Positions 1 to 10,730 of a stretch of 64,000 bases of DNA are shown one piece after another. The stretch covers positions 48,565,932-48,629,931 of the forward strand of contig CM045760.1 in NCBI GenBank assembly GCA_025200525.1, given 5' to 3'. A model generated the notes under the pieces. It saw nothing but the letters and a program-made list of their open reading frames with translations, did no database searches and was not told where the DNA came from. Numbering within the stretch: position 1 is the stretch's first letter; each line of letters starts with the position of its first letter. Source of the stretch: Camellia lanceoleosa (taxonomy: Eukaryota > Streptophyta > Magnoliopsida > Ericales > Theaceae). A program made the translations under genes and the position numbers.

Positions 1-1242
1 TAGTGAGGAGATTAATAGTGAGAGGATTGTTAGTGAAGGGATTGATAATGAGGGACTTAGTAAAATTATGTTTGTTTTGATGATAGTTGTTAGTACGATG
101 ATTGTTAATTATTTTTATATAAAATAATAAAAAAAATAAAATTATGATTTTTACTTAACAAAAATTATAAAATCATTAAACATTAATGTTAAAAAAAAAT
201 GCCTAACATGTAAAATAAAATTTTTAAAAAAAATGTAGTTGACCGATTGATTGGCTAGACGGTGGACGACCGACAACTCACTAAGCTGACGGACTACTTT
301 TATAATACCACCTCTTCGTCCAAACTAACAATTCACTCGCTCAAGACCTATCCTAATCCGAACGAAACGAACTATTAATCTGGAGTCCACAAACAAAAGA
401 AACGTGTTCATCTATCAAAGTGCACTTCAGAGTCACGGGGCCTTAATTGAAAATGAAAGTATAGAAAGAAATAATTTTATTTATATATCATTACATTACA
501 CTAATTATTATAAATTTTGAAAAACAAAGGGTATGAAGGCATTAATGGATTCTCCATTAATTATATCTAGACCCTTTTATTCTTTTATTCTTTTTACAAT
601 TTCTAAAACCCAATCACTTACCATAAATTGGTCAGATACCCACCTAAATTCATGGTCGTTGATGATCACTTTTAAATAGGATCAAACAAGATTTGGAACT
701 AACAAGTAGATTTGTTCAAGTTCTATGATATCTAAGTAATGCATCTTTTAATACCAAGACTTTGCATGAATTTTAGATTTGTGAAAGAATTTGTTATTAA
801 AAAAAAAAAAACAAAGGAAAAAAAGTGAATAAAATAGAAAATGCAAAAATTTCACTTGTCTTTTCCATTCTCTTTATCATAGATCTCTTCTCAAATTCAA
901 AATCTAAACACCACTTGAAAGTTTTTTTTTTATTTATTTTTTTTTGTTTATGTGTGTGTGTGGAGTTTTATATGATTTTATGAAACTTTTTGAGAACAAT
1001 TGAATATATATGTTCGTCCTCTTTTTCTTTTTCTTTCATTTTAAATAAGTTAAAGATCCTCTTTTATTAAATTTGTGTATTTTTATCTCAAAACATTTGC
1101 AAGTTATGAAATTATATAACAATTTTAAAATACAAAAAGCTTAAGATATAATTTAACAACTATAAATATTTTAAAATAGAGAAACACAAGGATTAAGGAC
1201 AAAAAATCCAATCCCTATTGTAGGGATGCACTTTTAGGGTCG
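1..1242. other. Gene-free AT-rich spacer
   Basis: No convincing coding region on either strand. The stretch is AT-rich with poly-A/T runs. I see no RNA gene and no clear element boundary before the LTR that starts near 1243. Confidence 0.6.
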
Positions 1243-1520
1243 TGTCACATGGCCGAGATATGGCTAAGGTGTTGGCCGAGGTTTCACGTGGATGAGTCAG
1301 ATTGTCGAGGTGATTATGGTATTACTGAGATATAGTGTGATAATATCGGAATCCCGAGATATTTAGATAGGGGACAAGAGTCCTAGATAAGCGATAAGCT
1401 TAGTTCGAATAAGGGTGAGGCTCTTGAGTAGTTCATCCATATCTAACTAAGAGTCCAAGATAAGTATTGTGCTTGAGTCCTATAAAGTGAGACTTTCTAG
1501 GAGATGAGGGTACTATTGGC

Positions 1521-2456
1521 CAATGTTTTAAAAATCGGACCGGTGAACGAATCGGAAAAGGCATCGGGTGGACGGGTCACCGGTTCAACCGTCGGGTTAA
1601 ACCGGAATCGAACCGTGACGTAATAAATATATTAAAATTATATTTAAATAAAAATATAAGTAATAAAATTATAAATTAAAAATATTAAATTATCTTAAAT
1701 ATTTGTCCTAATATTTTTTTACTAAAAATATAATAATATATTTTAAAATATTATTAATTTCAATTTTGGAAGATGAAATCAAATATTTAATATTCCCTCC
1801 ATATGATTTTAATTCAAATAATTTGATTGAAAGAAGAGCTAAAATTTTGGAGGGATATCAAAATTTCAATATTCCCTCCAATGCATTTGATTGAATCCCA
1901 CATGGATTTCTTGAGTTTTTTTGAAAGAGTTTTTTTCTTATAAATAGGTGAAGACTTTCACAATAATTTCATTAAACTCTTAATGGGATTCCTCACAAGA
2001 GGAGACACTTGAAAAAGAGTTTCAAATTAAAATTTTTTTATATTCTTATATTATAGTTTTCTTAAAAGTTTTTTTATATTCTTATATTCTTATATTAAAA
2101 ATTTTCTTATATTCTTATATTCCTCACAATAATTTTCTTAAAAGTTTCAAATGTCCCATCAACCTTCTTGTTTTGTTATATAGATATATATAAAATAAGA
2201 AAGAAAGAGAAAAGAAAGAAAGAAAATAAAAAAAAAACAAAGGAAAATCATAAAAAAAATAAATAAAATTGAGACCGGTCCGGTTTGATCAACCCGTGAC
2301 CGAGTCGACCGGTTCACCGGTTTAACCGATGGGTTCACCGGTTTTCAATAAATAGGCCGGTTTTTACAAATGGCCGGTTTAAGAGGGCTGACCGGACCGG
2401 AACCCCATCCGGTCACCGGTTGAACTGGCCGGTCCGGTCCGGTTTTTAAAACCATG
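1521..2456. mobile_element. Non-autonomous hAT-type TIR element, 936 bp
   Basis: Perfect 8-bp target duplication CTATTGGC at 1513-1520 and 2457-2464. The termini are inverted: CAATGTTTTAAAAATCGG at the left, and CATGGTTTTAAAAACCGG when the right end is read inward. Sub-terminal regions on both sides are packed with CCGGT/ACCGG motifs. No transposase reading frame is present and the interior is AT-rich. An 8-bp duplication with CA..TG ends fits the hAT superfamily. It sits inside the LTR, so it is younger than the LTR. Confidence 0.85.
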
Positions 2457-2464
2457 CTATTGGC

Positions 2465-2472
2465 TATAAAAG
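2465..2472 (+). promoter_or_regulatory. LTR TATA box beside the hAT insertion
   Basis: TATAAAAG follows the 3' copy of the hAT target duplication directly, so the insertion replaced everything immediately upstream of this TATA box. Confidence 0.5.
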
Positions 2473-2699
2473 TAAGGCACCTCCATGGGTCTAAGGTACA
2501 CTTTTACTTGTGCAATATTATTTGAGCTAATATCTTGTGAGATAAACGACTGACTCAAACATTAGAGTGCCCCTAGGTGGACGAGCCACCATGGTATTCT
2601 TATCTTCTTGTGTACAGGTGCTCAGTTTAATCTCTTTTGCCGTGTGCTCTGTAGCTAAGTTTCCTGTTTGGTTATGAGATTAGAAATCAACACTCACAA

Positions 2700-2718
2700 T
2701 TTGGCGTCTTCTGTGGAA
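2700..2718 (+). other. Primer-binding-site remnant
   Basis: TTTGGCGTCTTCTGTGGAA lies two bases after the LTR end CACTCACA. It resembles the TGGCGCC-type primer-binding site found after many plant Gypsy LTRs, with a few substitutions. Confidence 0.6.
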
Positions 2719-2734
2719 ACTTAGTATAGAATAA

Positions 2735-4545
2735 ATGGTAACACTGGACAAGAGGTGAGAGTCGGGAACGACATACACAGTGAAGAAGAGGAGTATGTAG
2801 ATCTAAATGCTGAAGTGCAAGAAGTAAATCCGGAGGCAAACAATGCTGCAAGGGGCCGTAATGGCCCGAGAAGAGGCAATTGAAAAGAATATTACAATGA
2901 GAGTGACTACCAGGCATGGAAAAAAAGATGCCTAAAAAGAAACGATGAGCTAAAGGACTAGGCGAACAAGTTGATAGACTTACAGACCATGGTGAACTTC
3001 ATGATGCAGAGCAATGTAATGCAGTCGGCGTTGCCTTTACTAGCAACACTGACCCTAGTAGGAAACGCCTATGCCCAGAAGAAAAGACTAACTACAATGC
3101 CAACCGTCCCACAACATGAGAAAAGACATGGGAATTCGCATCGGCGATCACAGAAAGTCAGGGCGCACAAAATCACAGCGGGAAGAGTCCTAGAGAACCT
3201 CGAAGATCAAGGGAAGCCGGATTACGGGATCTCGACATGTCAATGGGCAGGGCCTCTACTTTAACGAGTAATAGATGTAGAGAAGTCCAAAAAGATGCAT
3301 CTCAACACAGATAGCAGCGCACCGAAGTGGTTGAAATTGACAGATTGCAGAGCTCCTGAACGGATGAAGGAAGATTTTACCTCTAAAGGAAGAGACAGGA
3401 CGTCGAGATCACGTCCATCGCCCAGTCGAGAACACCATTTTCAGTGGAGTTAGATGCGTTTGAGGCACCAAAGAGATTCAGTATATCAAGATTCCAGATC
3501 CATGATGGTAAGTCAGACCCAAACTTCCATGTTAGTTTGTATTTGAATACAATGTCTCTATGGAGTGGGAACGAGCAGTTGCTATGCAAGGTGTTCCCTT
3601 CGACATTTGTAGAGATAACATTGGATTAGTTCCACAAATTGCCGAAGGGATGCATCAAGAATTGGGACGGTTTGGCTGAAATGTTTATGGCCAGATTTGT
3701 TACGAACAGATTGCAGCCATTGATGGTAGATTCCCTATTGGCTTTGAAAATTAGCGATGGCGAAATCCTTAGAGATTATGCTAAGAGGTATTACGAGGTT
3801 TACAACCAGATCTCGACTTGTATCCAGGAACTTGCAATCATGGCTTGGAGAATGATTACCCGCTTCGGCAATCCCTTGTAATGACCCTTCCAAAGAACAT
3901 GGAAGACCTTATGGCAAGGATTGAAAAGTATGCAAGGGCAGAGAAAGACATGAAAGCAAAAAAGACGAGTATAGTGAAGTAGGAGAAGAGAAACGGCTCA
4001 CCAAAGCGCAGCCAAGGAAATATCGGCGCCGACAAGCTGGAACTAGGATTGAAGGCTATGCAGGCCGTAAGCACTGGTTTCAAGATCCCCACTTATAGGG
4101 TTTTAGAAAGAATCAGAAATCAACCATACTTCAGGGCACCAAAGAAGATCCTAGATGAGTACATGGGCAGGAATCCCGGGAAGAATTGTGCCTACCATGA
4201 TAAGAACAGGCACATAATGCAAGAGTGCCTAGCTCTGAAATAACACCTAGAGGATCTGGTCAAGCAGGGACACTTAAGAGACTTGATAGACGAAGTAAAG
4301 ACACGAGAGGAACATGCAAGGCTAGTCTAGGTACCGGCAGCCCCGCTACCATAAGTAGATGGACCACGAGTTATCAACGTGATCCACATGAAGGTCAATG
4401 CGAATGAGATCCAATAAGAGACACAGAGGGTAAGCCATCTACAACATGTCTACCAAGTCCAATAGAAGAAGCCCTGGATAGAGGGACATCGGGGCCAATG
4501 ATCTTGTTCACAGAAGAAGACCTAGATATGGTACAGCATCCGCAT
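2735..4545 (+). pseudogene. Degenerate Tat-like gag (with start of protease region)
   Basis: Remnants of a Gypsy capsid polyprotein run from an ATG near 2735 through several frames with many stops. About 3630-3860 encodes a retrotransposon-gag-like segment (LPKGCIKNWDGLAEMF, then LQPLMVDSLLALKISDGE). About 4180-4290 encodes a zinc-knuckle-like stretch CAYHDKNRHIMQEC followed by LALK and HLEDLVKQGHLRDLIDE, typical of Tat-lineage Gag. About 4495-4545 encodes a short piece like the segment before the Tat protease (ILFTEEDLDMVQHPHNE). Homology stops near 4545, where chromovirus sequence in the opposite orientation begins. It is not functional. Confidence 0.75.
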
Positions 4546-4856
4546 AACGAGTTTAGTCCTCCAAACCGTAAGTTACCTTCATTTTGGAAGAACATAGGAT
4601 CCAATGGAAACAAATCTGGATATCTTTTCATCATATCTTCTTCCATTTTCCAAGTCACATATGTCCTTCCATGTTGTTGCTAATCAATTTTCATCAACGA
4701 AATCTCTTTGTTTCTCAATCGTTTGATCTGGCGATAACAATTTGGATTGGTTGTTCTTCATAAGTATAGTCATCTTTCAAAAACACGTGAGTTGAGTCAA
4801 TAACATGTAGTGAATCCTCAAATAATCTCGAAGCATTGAGATATGGAAGACATAAT
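4546..4856 (-). pseudogene. Chromovirus pol 3'-end fragment (copy 1)
   Basis: Minus-strand remnant of the C-terminal part of a chromovirus polyprotein. It aligns base by base with 17036-17340 of the complete element and with 6490-6815. The segment [19 protein letters not shown] near 4580-4640 matches the end of the chromodomain-like tail. Frameshifts and stops are present. It is cut at both ends, by the Tat gag at 4545 and by LTR-like sequence starting at 4857. Confidence 0.75.
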
Positions 4857-6341
4857 TGTGACGACCACCTCCTTGATTAATGAAGTTATTTATATGATTG
4901 GCATTGATTATGTGTTTGTGTGCTATTATGTGCCATGTGTGAAATGAATTGTGATATTGTGAACAGATATGGTTAGGATATGAAGTGAACCTGTCTGAAT
5001 TAGTAATTTATATGGAAATTAAATGTTTGGGATAGGTGATTAGAGCCTAATCCACATTGGTACAATTAAGTTTAATTTAGTTTGATTAAATTATAATGGG
5101 AATTGTTTAAGTGAGTTTGATTTAATTTAACTTAAACTTATGATTAAGCAAGGCTTAGGGACAATTAATGAGTGATTAAGCTTCTTAAACCTATTCACCA
5201 AATTAAGTAGGGAAATGAGGCTTAGTGGACTTTGTAGAGACTTAATGATATACATCTTGAGAGAGTTCTAGAAAGAGAGAGAGAGAGAGAAATAGCTCAA
5301 GAAGGGGAAGAAGAAGAGCAAGGGAATTTGGAACAAATTTTCAAGATTTAACAATTAAAGGTAGGGATTCTCTTCTACTTTCATGAATTTAAATTATTAT
5401 ATTCATAAGATTATGGAATCTAAGTTGAATTGAGGTGAAAACATGCTTAATTGAGAAGTTTTATAAGGTATGAAAATATATTGAACCTATATGAATAACT
5501 AAGGCAAGGAATCAAGTAACTAGTTCATAATTTTGACATGCATGGCATAATGTCATGAAAATCTTCTTCATACACTTGATTTCTTGCATGGTCTATGGAA
5601 ATTGAAGAGAAAATTTCAAAGATTTTGGATTGGAACTCATGGATGCATATTTTGGTGATTTTACACTTTAAATTCAAGATTTTGCTCTTTGATTGGAAAT
5701 TTGAGTGTTGATTCAAACTTATGATTTGTGTTTGATGTTGGAAACCCAAATTCAAGGTTGTTTTTATGAATTTTTGGGTTGAAATGTATGGAATTGAAGG
5801 TAGATTTTGACAAGCATGAGGTTTAAAACAAAGAGCAATTTTTGGACTTGTGCAAACCCAGCACCGCATGTGTGGCCTGGAGCCTCGCATGGGCGGAAAA
5901 CAAGACACAGAAAAGCTCCAACACTGTTTTAATTGCACATGCGGAGCACACATGCAGTGGAGGTTCCGCACATGTGGCCAATGCTTCCATACGTGCGATT
6001 TTCAGACTGATCTCAGTTTTGTTTTCTCTTCATTTTTCTGACTTCCGGGCCTTCATTTGCATGGTTTTCAAGTATATTTCACATGCATATGCATATCATG
6101 AAAATGAAAGAAATTAAAGAACGAATAGAAACAACCAAACGAATAAGTAATGAATGAACTGAATCAAATAGGGTATAAGAATCGGCTGAATGAATTAAAC
6201 ATGTTTTGAGATGTTATGCTTGAATGTGTTTATGTAGGTCAGACGTCGCACTCTAACCATGTGATTCAAGAAGCCAACTGTGAGTAAAAACCTTGTAAAG
6301 ATATGTTCAAATTATAAGTATTTTCTGACTTATAATATGCT
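4857..6341 (+). repeat. LTR-like sequence of a chromovirus, plus orientation
   Basis: Starts TGTGACGACCACC, a typical chromovirus LTR terminus. It holds a GA-rich leader (5270-5310) followed by a splice-donor-like AAAGGTAGGG (about 5356), GC-rich GCATGTG palindromes (5860-5975), and near 6240-6310 the motif GTGAGTAA..TGTAAAGATATGTTC, which the complete chromovirus LTR carries in reverse complement at 16640-16690. No protein-coding gene is supported. It joins an inverted LTR terminus at 6342. Confidence 0.55.
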
Positions 6342-6474
6342 TTCACTTCATATCCTAACCATATCTGTTTACAATATCACAATTCATTTCACACGTGGCA
6401 CATGATAGCATAAAAACACATAATCAATGCAAATCATATTATTAACTTCATTAATCAGGGAGGTGGTCGTCACA
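6342..6474 (-). repeat. Inverted 133-bp LTR terminus
   Basis: Reverse complement of 4857-4989 with few mismatches, from TGTGACGACCACCTCC to GATATGAAGTGAA. On the minus strand it directly follows a polypurine tract and pol fragment copy 2, so it is the start of a 3' LTR of a minus-strand chromovirus. Confidence 0.7.
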
Positions 6475-6815
6475 TTTTCTCCCCCTTCGGACGTTTGGTC
6501 CTCCAAACTTAATTACCTTCCTTTGGGAAGAACACGGGATCTAATGGAAAGAGGTCCGGTTATCTTTTCTTCATATCATCTTCCCTTTCCCAAGTCGCAT
6601 AAATTCCACTGTGGTTTTGCCAATTTACCTTCACTAATGGAATGTCTTTGTTCCTTAACCTTTTGATCTGATGGTTAACAATCTGAGTTGGTCGCTCCTT
6701 ATAAGTATAATCATCACTCAAAAGAATGTGAGTAGGCTCAATGACATGAAAAAGATTCCGGAGATAATCCCACAACATTTAAACATGAAATACATTATGC
6801 ATATACTCCACATCG
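6475..6815 (-). pseudogene. Chromovirus pol 3'-end fragment (copy 2) with polypurine tract
   Basis: Minus-strand remnant matching 17036-17345. The frame at 6560-6778 encodes HVIEPTHILLSDDYTYKE, IKRLRNKDIPLVKVNWQNH and [10 protein letters not shown], the chromodomain-like tail of Tekay-type elements. Positions 6475-6487 read on the minus strand as a purine tract (AAGGGGGAGAAAA) abutting the LTR start TGTGACG. The fragment lacks everything upstream of the integrase tail. Confidence 0.8.
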
Positions 6816-7752
6816 AAAGAGACTTTTGGTCCTCCATATGCTCCATATAGGGTTATATATATATAATATGATTTGTTTGATTCAGTGATTGGTTTTAGAA
6901 AAAGACGGTCCTAAGAGTATTTGTCACTAATTTTAAATTTATTGTACATTTTTTATAATAATAATAAAAAAAAATGTCATGTACAATTTTTTTAAGGGTT
7001 AAATTGGGCTTGACAATTATTTTTTTATTTTTTATTTTATTTTATTTTATTTTTGGGGGGGGGGGGGTCTTTAGTGAACCTCTTAAAAAATATTTTTAAT
7101 AACTTTTACTTTTAAATTTTACTAGATTAGAAGGATCTGAAAACTAATAAAAAATTGAAAAAAAAACCCACGACAGACAAGAAGCTAAAAAAAAAACAAA
7201 AAACTCATTTCTATCTAATTTATTTTTTTGAATCTATTTTTTTATGGCTTGGCTAAGCGGGATTGGCTTTTTTTGGCTTTTTTTTTTTTTAAAAAAAAAA
7301 AATTTAGTGAACTTTTTTGTATTTTAATTTTTCTTTTTACTTTTAAAATTCTTCTAAATTAGATAGACTTGAAAGACAAATTGTGGACGAAAAATTTGGT
7401 GGGGGATCTCATTTATCATGGAAAGTGATTTTTGAGCAACAATAATTTTTTGGCATCGTAAAAAATCTCCTTTTTTCTTTTTCTTTTTCTTTTAGTGGGG
7501 GGAATATTTTCCATCCAAAATGTTGGCTCTTTTTTATTTATTATTATTATTTTTTTGATGATATGTATTTATCAGAGAGTTCTCTTTCTCATCGTTTCTC
7601 ACTTAATTTACAACCAAACATGAGAAACAATTCTGTTTCACTTCATTTCATATCATTTCTCGCCAAATCATCCCATCCAAACATACTCTTATTGTGCTTA
7701 TTTGATGGTTTTGTCTACCAACATATTCTTTCCCCAAATGTTTGTGATGCAG
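6816..7752. other. Gene-free spacer with homopolymers
   Basis: AT-rich DNA with long poly-T and poly-A runs and a 13-base G run at 7055-7067. The DNA near 7560-7750 is open in one frame but shows no recognisable domain or classical signal peptide. It could be intron or 5' flank of the cysteine-rich frame that follows. Confidence 0.5.
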
Positions 7753-8135
7753 TCAAGACAATGGTGCCTATGGTAAAGTGTGAAGAATGTTCTGAATTCT
7801 TGGGGACATGTGGTGATCATGTTTGCCCTAAATGATGCAATTCAATGCATCCTAATCCACAAGAACAATCAAGGACTTCTTGCAATGGCTTGGAGGAAAA
7901 CCCTAACAAGCAGTGTTTATGTTGGTACCATTGTGGTGGTTCAATTTCAAGAACTTGCAAAAAGGTTATTGGTATACTCATAGCCAATGCTTCTAATCGT
8001 GATGTTTGCAATGCAAATTGCAATGTAGTCTTAAAAAATGGTAGAGGATTTTGCATTCAATTTTCAGTCAACAACATGTGCCGATGCCAATATGATTGTG
8101 ACAGAGACTTTCCCAATGAATCAAGACATGTTTGA
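7753..8135 (+). pseudogene. Two-domain defensin-like (cysteine-rich) reading frame with one in-frame stop
   Basis: One frame, interrupted by a single TGA at 7833-7835, encodes a cysteine-rich polypeptide ending at TGA 8133-8135. Two successive cysteine arrangements resemble plant defensin-like peptides. The first has C..C, then C-PK(stop)-C (a CX3C spacing only if the stop counts as a residue), S-C, and QCLCWYHC (CXCX3C). The second has VCNANC (CX3C), GRGFC (the GXC core), and MCRCQYDC (CXCX3C). A plausible intron acceptor (TGATGCAG) lies just before 7753, as defensin-like genes usually carry the signal peptide on a separate first exon, but I could not identify that exon. In plants such peptides are secreted and act in defence or pollen-pistil signalling (family knowledge). 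The stop makes a pseudogene the default reading. Read-through, or an intron spanning the stop, are less likely alternatives. Confidence 0.5.
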
Positions 8136-8212
8136 ATAGTAACAACACGAACCAATGCCGATATGATTGTTGGAGAGACAAAATCTTTCCCAATGAATTG
8201 AGGCATGTTTGA
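8079..8212 (+). repeat. Tandem duplication of the 3' end of the cysteine-rich frame
   Basis: Positions 8085-8135 (encoding CQYDC..RDFPNESRHV and stop) are repeated with changes at about 8151-8212 (encoding QCRYDCWRD, then FPNELRHV and stop). The second copy carries a 6-base insertion. This local duplication keeps the last cysteine motif and the terminal residues. Confidence 0.7.
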
Positions 8213-8818
8213 ATTGTGAACCCAAGTAAATTATATTTGATAGGAAAAAAATGACATATGATTAGCAGTCCCATGGGACTATATGAATCCTCTCAATGGT
8301 GGTGATTAGTAGTCCCAATTAGCATTCCCATAGGAGGTCGGGCTTTCTGCTAATTAATCTTATGAGATTAGAAGTAAAAATACTATTTTGCCTCAACTTT
8401 ACAAAGACCACAAAGCCACCTTATATATAATTGAGTATTAATTAACAATTTTTCTATTTATACATAAATCAGTCATAGAATCAAACACAATTTTTTTACA
8501 TGGATAAAGACCTAACTTTTATAAGAGTTGTGTCCGACTCAATGATCAGTTTTAGAATTTCTAGACTCTTTCATTAGTTAATGTAGAAGAAGGTTTGATG
8601 GCATGGATGGATTCTCATTAATTTTTCTATTAATGATTTGCATTTAGTGAAATCCTTATCAATTATCTCATGATTAATGACTCCATTCAATTGTATGGAA
8701 AAACAAAATAATTTACTCATTCCTTTCAAATATTAATTGCATATATATTAACAAGTTGTCCGTTCTCACCGATACCAATTTTGAAGTTTATGAAAAACTC
8801 TCCCATTTTCAGCATTGA

Positions 8819-8972
8819 GTTATGTTAGGAGTTCCAAATAAATTACTGAATTTTTTTATCAAACCTCTCACATAAGTGTAGGACCCACACACATGTAATT
8901 TCTGTGGGTCACACACCCATATGAGAGGTTTGGTAGAAAATTTGGTAATTTATTTGGAGTTTATAGCATTTT
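8819..8972. mobile_element. MITE of the GGACCCACA family, copy 1
   Basis: Imperfect palindrome of about 154 bp. The ends pair as GAGTTCCAAATAAATTAC and its reverse complement GTAATTTATTTGGA. The centre holds TAGGACCCACACACATG and GTGGGTCACACACC. Related copies lie at 9067-9233 and 57059-57200. I could not fix the target duplication. Confidence 0.7.
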
Positions 8973-9066
8973 CCTTCAGCATTATCTTGGCTTGTTTGGG
9001 GGCAGTTTTGTGGAGTTGTCTATAACTCTTTTCATTTAGGAGTTTGTGTTAGAGGTATTTGTTATG

Positions 9067-9233
9067 AGTAATGTTAAATATTCTAAAAATTTTATCAAAA
9101 TTTCTACTAATATCTCATATGGGTGTGGGACCCACACAATGTGGGTCTCATGTGGACCCCACAACTATATGCACACCTATATGAGACATTTGATAAAACT
9201 TTTGGTAGAATTTTTGGAATCTCTAGTATTTTT
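9067..9233. mobile_element. MITE of the GGACCCACA family, copy 2
   Basis: Palindromic element with the same layout as 8819-8972: AATGTTAAATATTCTAAAAA at the left, TTTTTGGAATCTCTAGTATT at the right, and TGTGGGACCCACACAATGTG in the middle. It lies only about 95 bp from copy 1. Confidence 0.7.
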
Positions 9234-9353
9234 GATTTGGTATTGCTTTTGGCTTTGATATTTTTATCAGCAGTGCTAGAGGCCTCGAATTTTTTTATTT
9301 TTTGGGTTGTGTTCGTTAGTATTTTTTTTTTTTTTGGGTTTTTTTTTAAAGGG

Positions 9354-9885
9354 TGGTTATGTATAGGGATATGCCAAAAAAATAGACATCTCGCACCAAT
9401 TCATCGTACGAAATTATATGAAATTAACAAAATTTAACCAACAACCTAACTAATCAGTCAATTTAATCACTCAACCAGTCCAACCTAATTGACTGATTAG
9501 TTAGGCTACTAAAAAACAACTCAGCCTATATGGTTTGATAAGGTGAGTGAGTTGAGTTGGATTGATTGGGTGATAAGATTGACTAATCAGTTAGGTTGCT
9601 AGTTAAAATTTGTTAATTCTATATAGTTTTGTACGAGTCCCTACTATATTTTTATTTCAAATTAGGAAGATTCCGAAGAAATTGAATTGACTTTGATTTC
9701 AATTTCCTCCGAGTCTTCCTGATTTGAAATAAAAATATAGTATTAACAAATTTTAACTAGTAGCCTAACTAATTAGTCAATTTTATCATCCAACCAATCT
9801 AACCCAACTCACTCATCTTATCAAACAATACAGGCTGAGTTGGTGCGAGACGTCTAGGTTTTTAGCATACCCCTACACATAACCA
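9354..9885. mobile_element. Fold-back element with nested inverted arms, about 530 bp
   Basis: Outer arms pair TGGTTATGTATAGGGATATG (9354) with CATACCCCTACACATAACCA (end 9885), then CATCTCGCACCAA with TTGGTGCGAGACG. Inner arms repeat CTAACTAATCAGTCAATTT in alternating orientations four times (near 9450, 9490, 9575 and 9765). A further hairpin spans 9640-9740 (TATATTTTTATTTCAAAT against its complement). No protein is encoded. The superfamily is undetermined. Confidence 0.7.
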
Positions 9886-10511
9886 TTCTTGCAAAAAGAC
9901 AAGAAAAGAAAAGAGAGGAAATTTAAAAAAAAAAAAAAAAAACCAAACTAACACAGCCAAAAAAAAAAAAAAAATTCGATGCAAATTCGAAACATTATTG
10001 TATTTTTGCTATCAACTTTCAATTTGAAAAATTTACACCAAACAGGACTTGTTTGATCATCTTTGTCATGGTCGGTTTGAAAAAACAAAATGAAAAAAGT
10101 TAGGCAATTCAAAAAAAAAAGTTGGTAAAAGAGTTTGAAACTTACCTAAAAATGCAAATTTAAACTTAATATAATTGAACTATATTTGAAATGAATTTAA
10201 TTCACCCTTAACTTTTATTATAAAACGTGTAGTATTATACACTTATTTTTTAATAATGTCTAAAGAATTAAAATATCAAAATATATTTAATATAATATTT
10301 CGAATGTTGGTGACAAATATCCCGTTAGTTTTCAGTTATTCCAAAAAGAAGCAAAGTCAGAATTTTTTTAAGTAGGTATGTCACAAAATTATGTCAAATG
10401 AGGCAAGTGTAACAAATACACGCCTAAGTCAAAAGGTCATGGTCATCAAAATGTACACCAGATAAATTTTCCATGCTTTGGCATCACAATTTGCCTTCCT
10501 TTGGCAACTTG

Positions 10512-10730
10512 CATTCGCTTGGGTCGGGTTTCGGACTATTTTAGTTATGAAAAGATAAAATAAGTTTTTTAACTTAATAAAATAAAATGTCACATTTAAT
10601 CTATAATTATTATATTATTTATCTCACAAAAAATCAAAAATGTCAAAAAGCCTATCCTAAACGAATCTTTTTAGCCCTAAGTTGAAATAGTCAAAAAATT
10701 AAAAGGCCAACCCACTTTCCAAACGAACTC
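10512..10730. mobile_element. Degenerate Tourist-like MITE
   Basis: The right part (AAATAGTCAAAAAATTAAAA, CCAACCCACTTTCCAAACG) matches the right part of the better-preserved element at 52850-53072. The ends are too decayed to show the TAA duplication. Confidence 0.4.

Larger units (their letters stand above)
1243..2698 (+). repeat. LTR of a decayed Tat-like Gypsy element
   Basis: The block begins TGTCACATGG and ends CACTCACA directly before a primer-binding-site-like sequence, as a 5' LTR should. Its 3' half has an LTR promoter layout: TATAAAAG at 2465, then a leader with the 'GACTGACTCAAACATTAGAGTG' type of motif common in plant Tat LTRs. A hAT-type element occupies 1521-2456. The 3' boundary is well supported by the PBS. 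The 5' boundary is a best guess because no second LTR is present for comparison. Confidence 0.6.

Noticed and set aside
5525..5971. 148-codon minus-strand frame
   Set aside because: Lies inside LTR-like sequence, shows no domain, and the overlapping plus-strand frames are equally long by chance.
7055..7067. Thirteen-G run as a quadruplex or regulatory element
   Set aside because: A single homopolymer, not spaced G-tracts, in homopolymer-rich DNA. Length may also be a sequencing effect.
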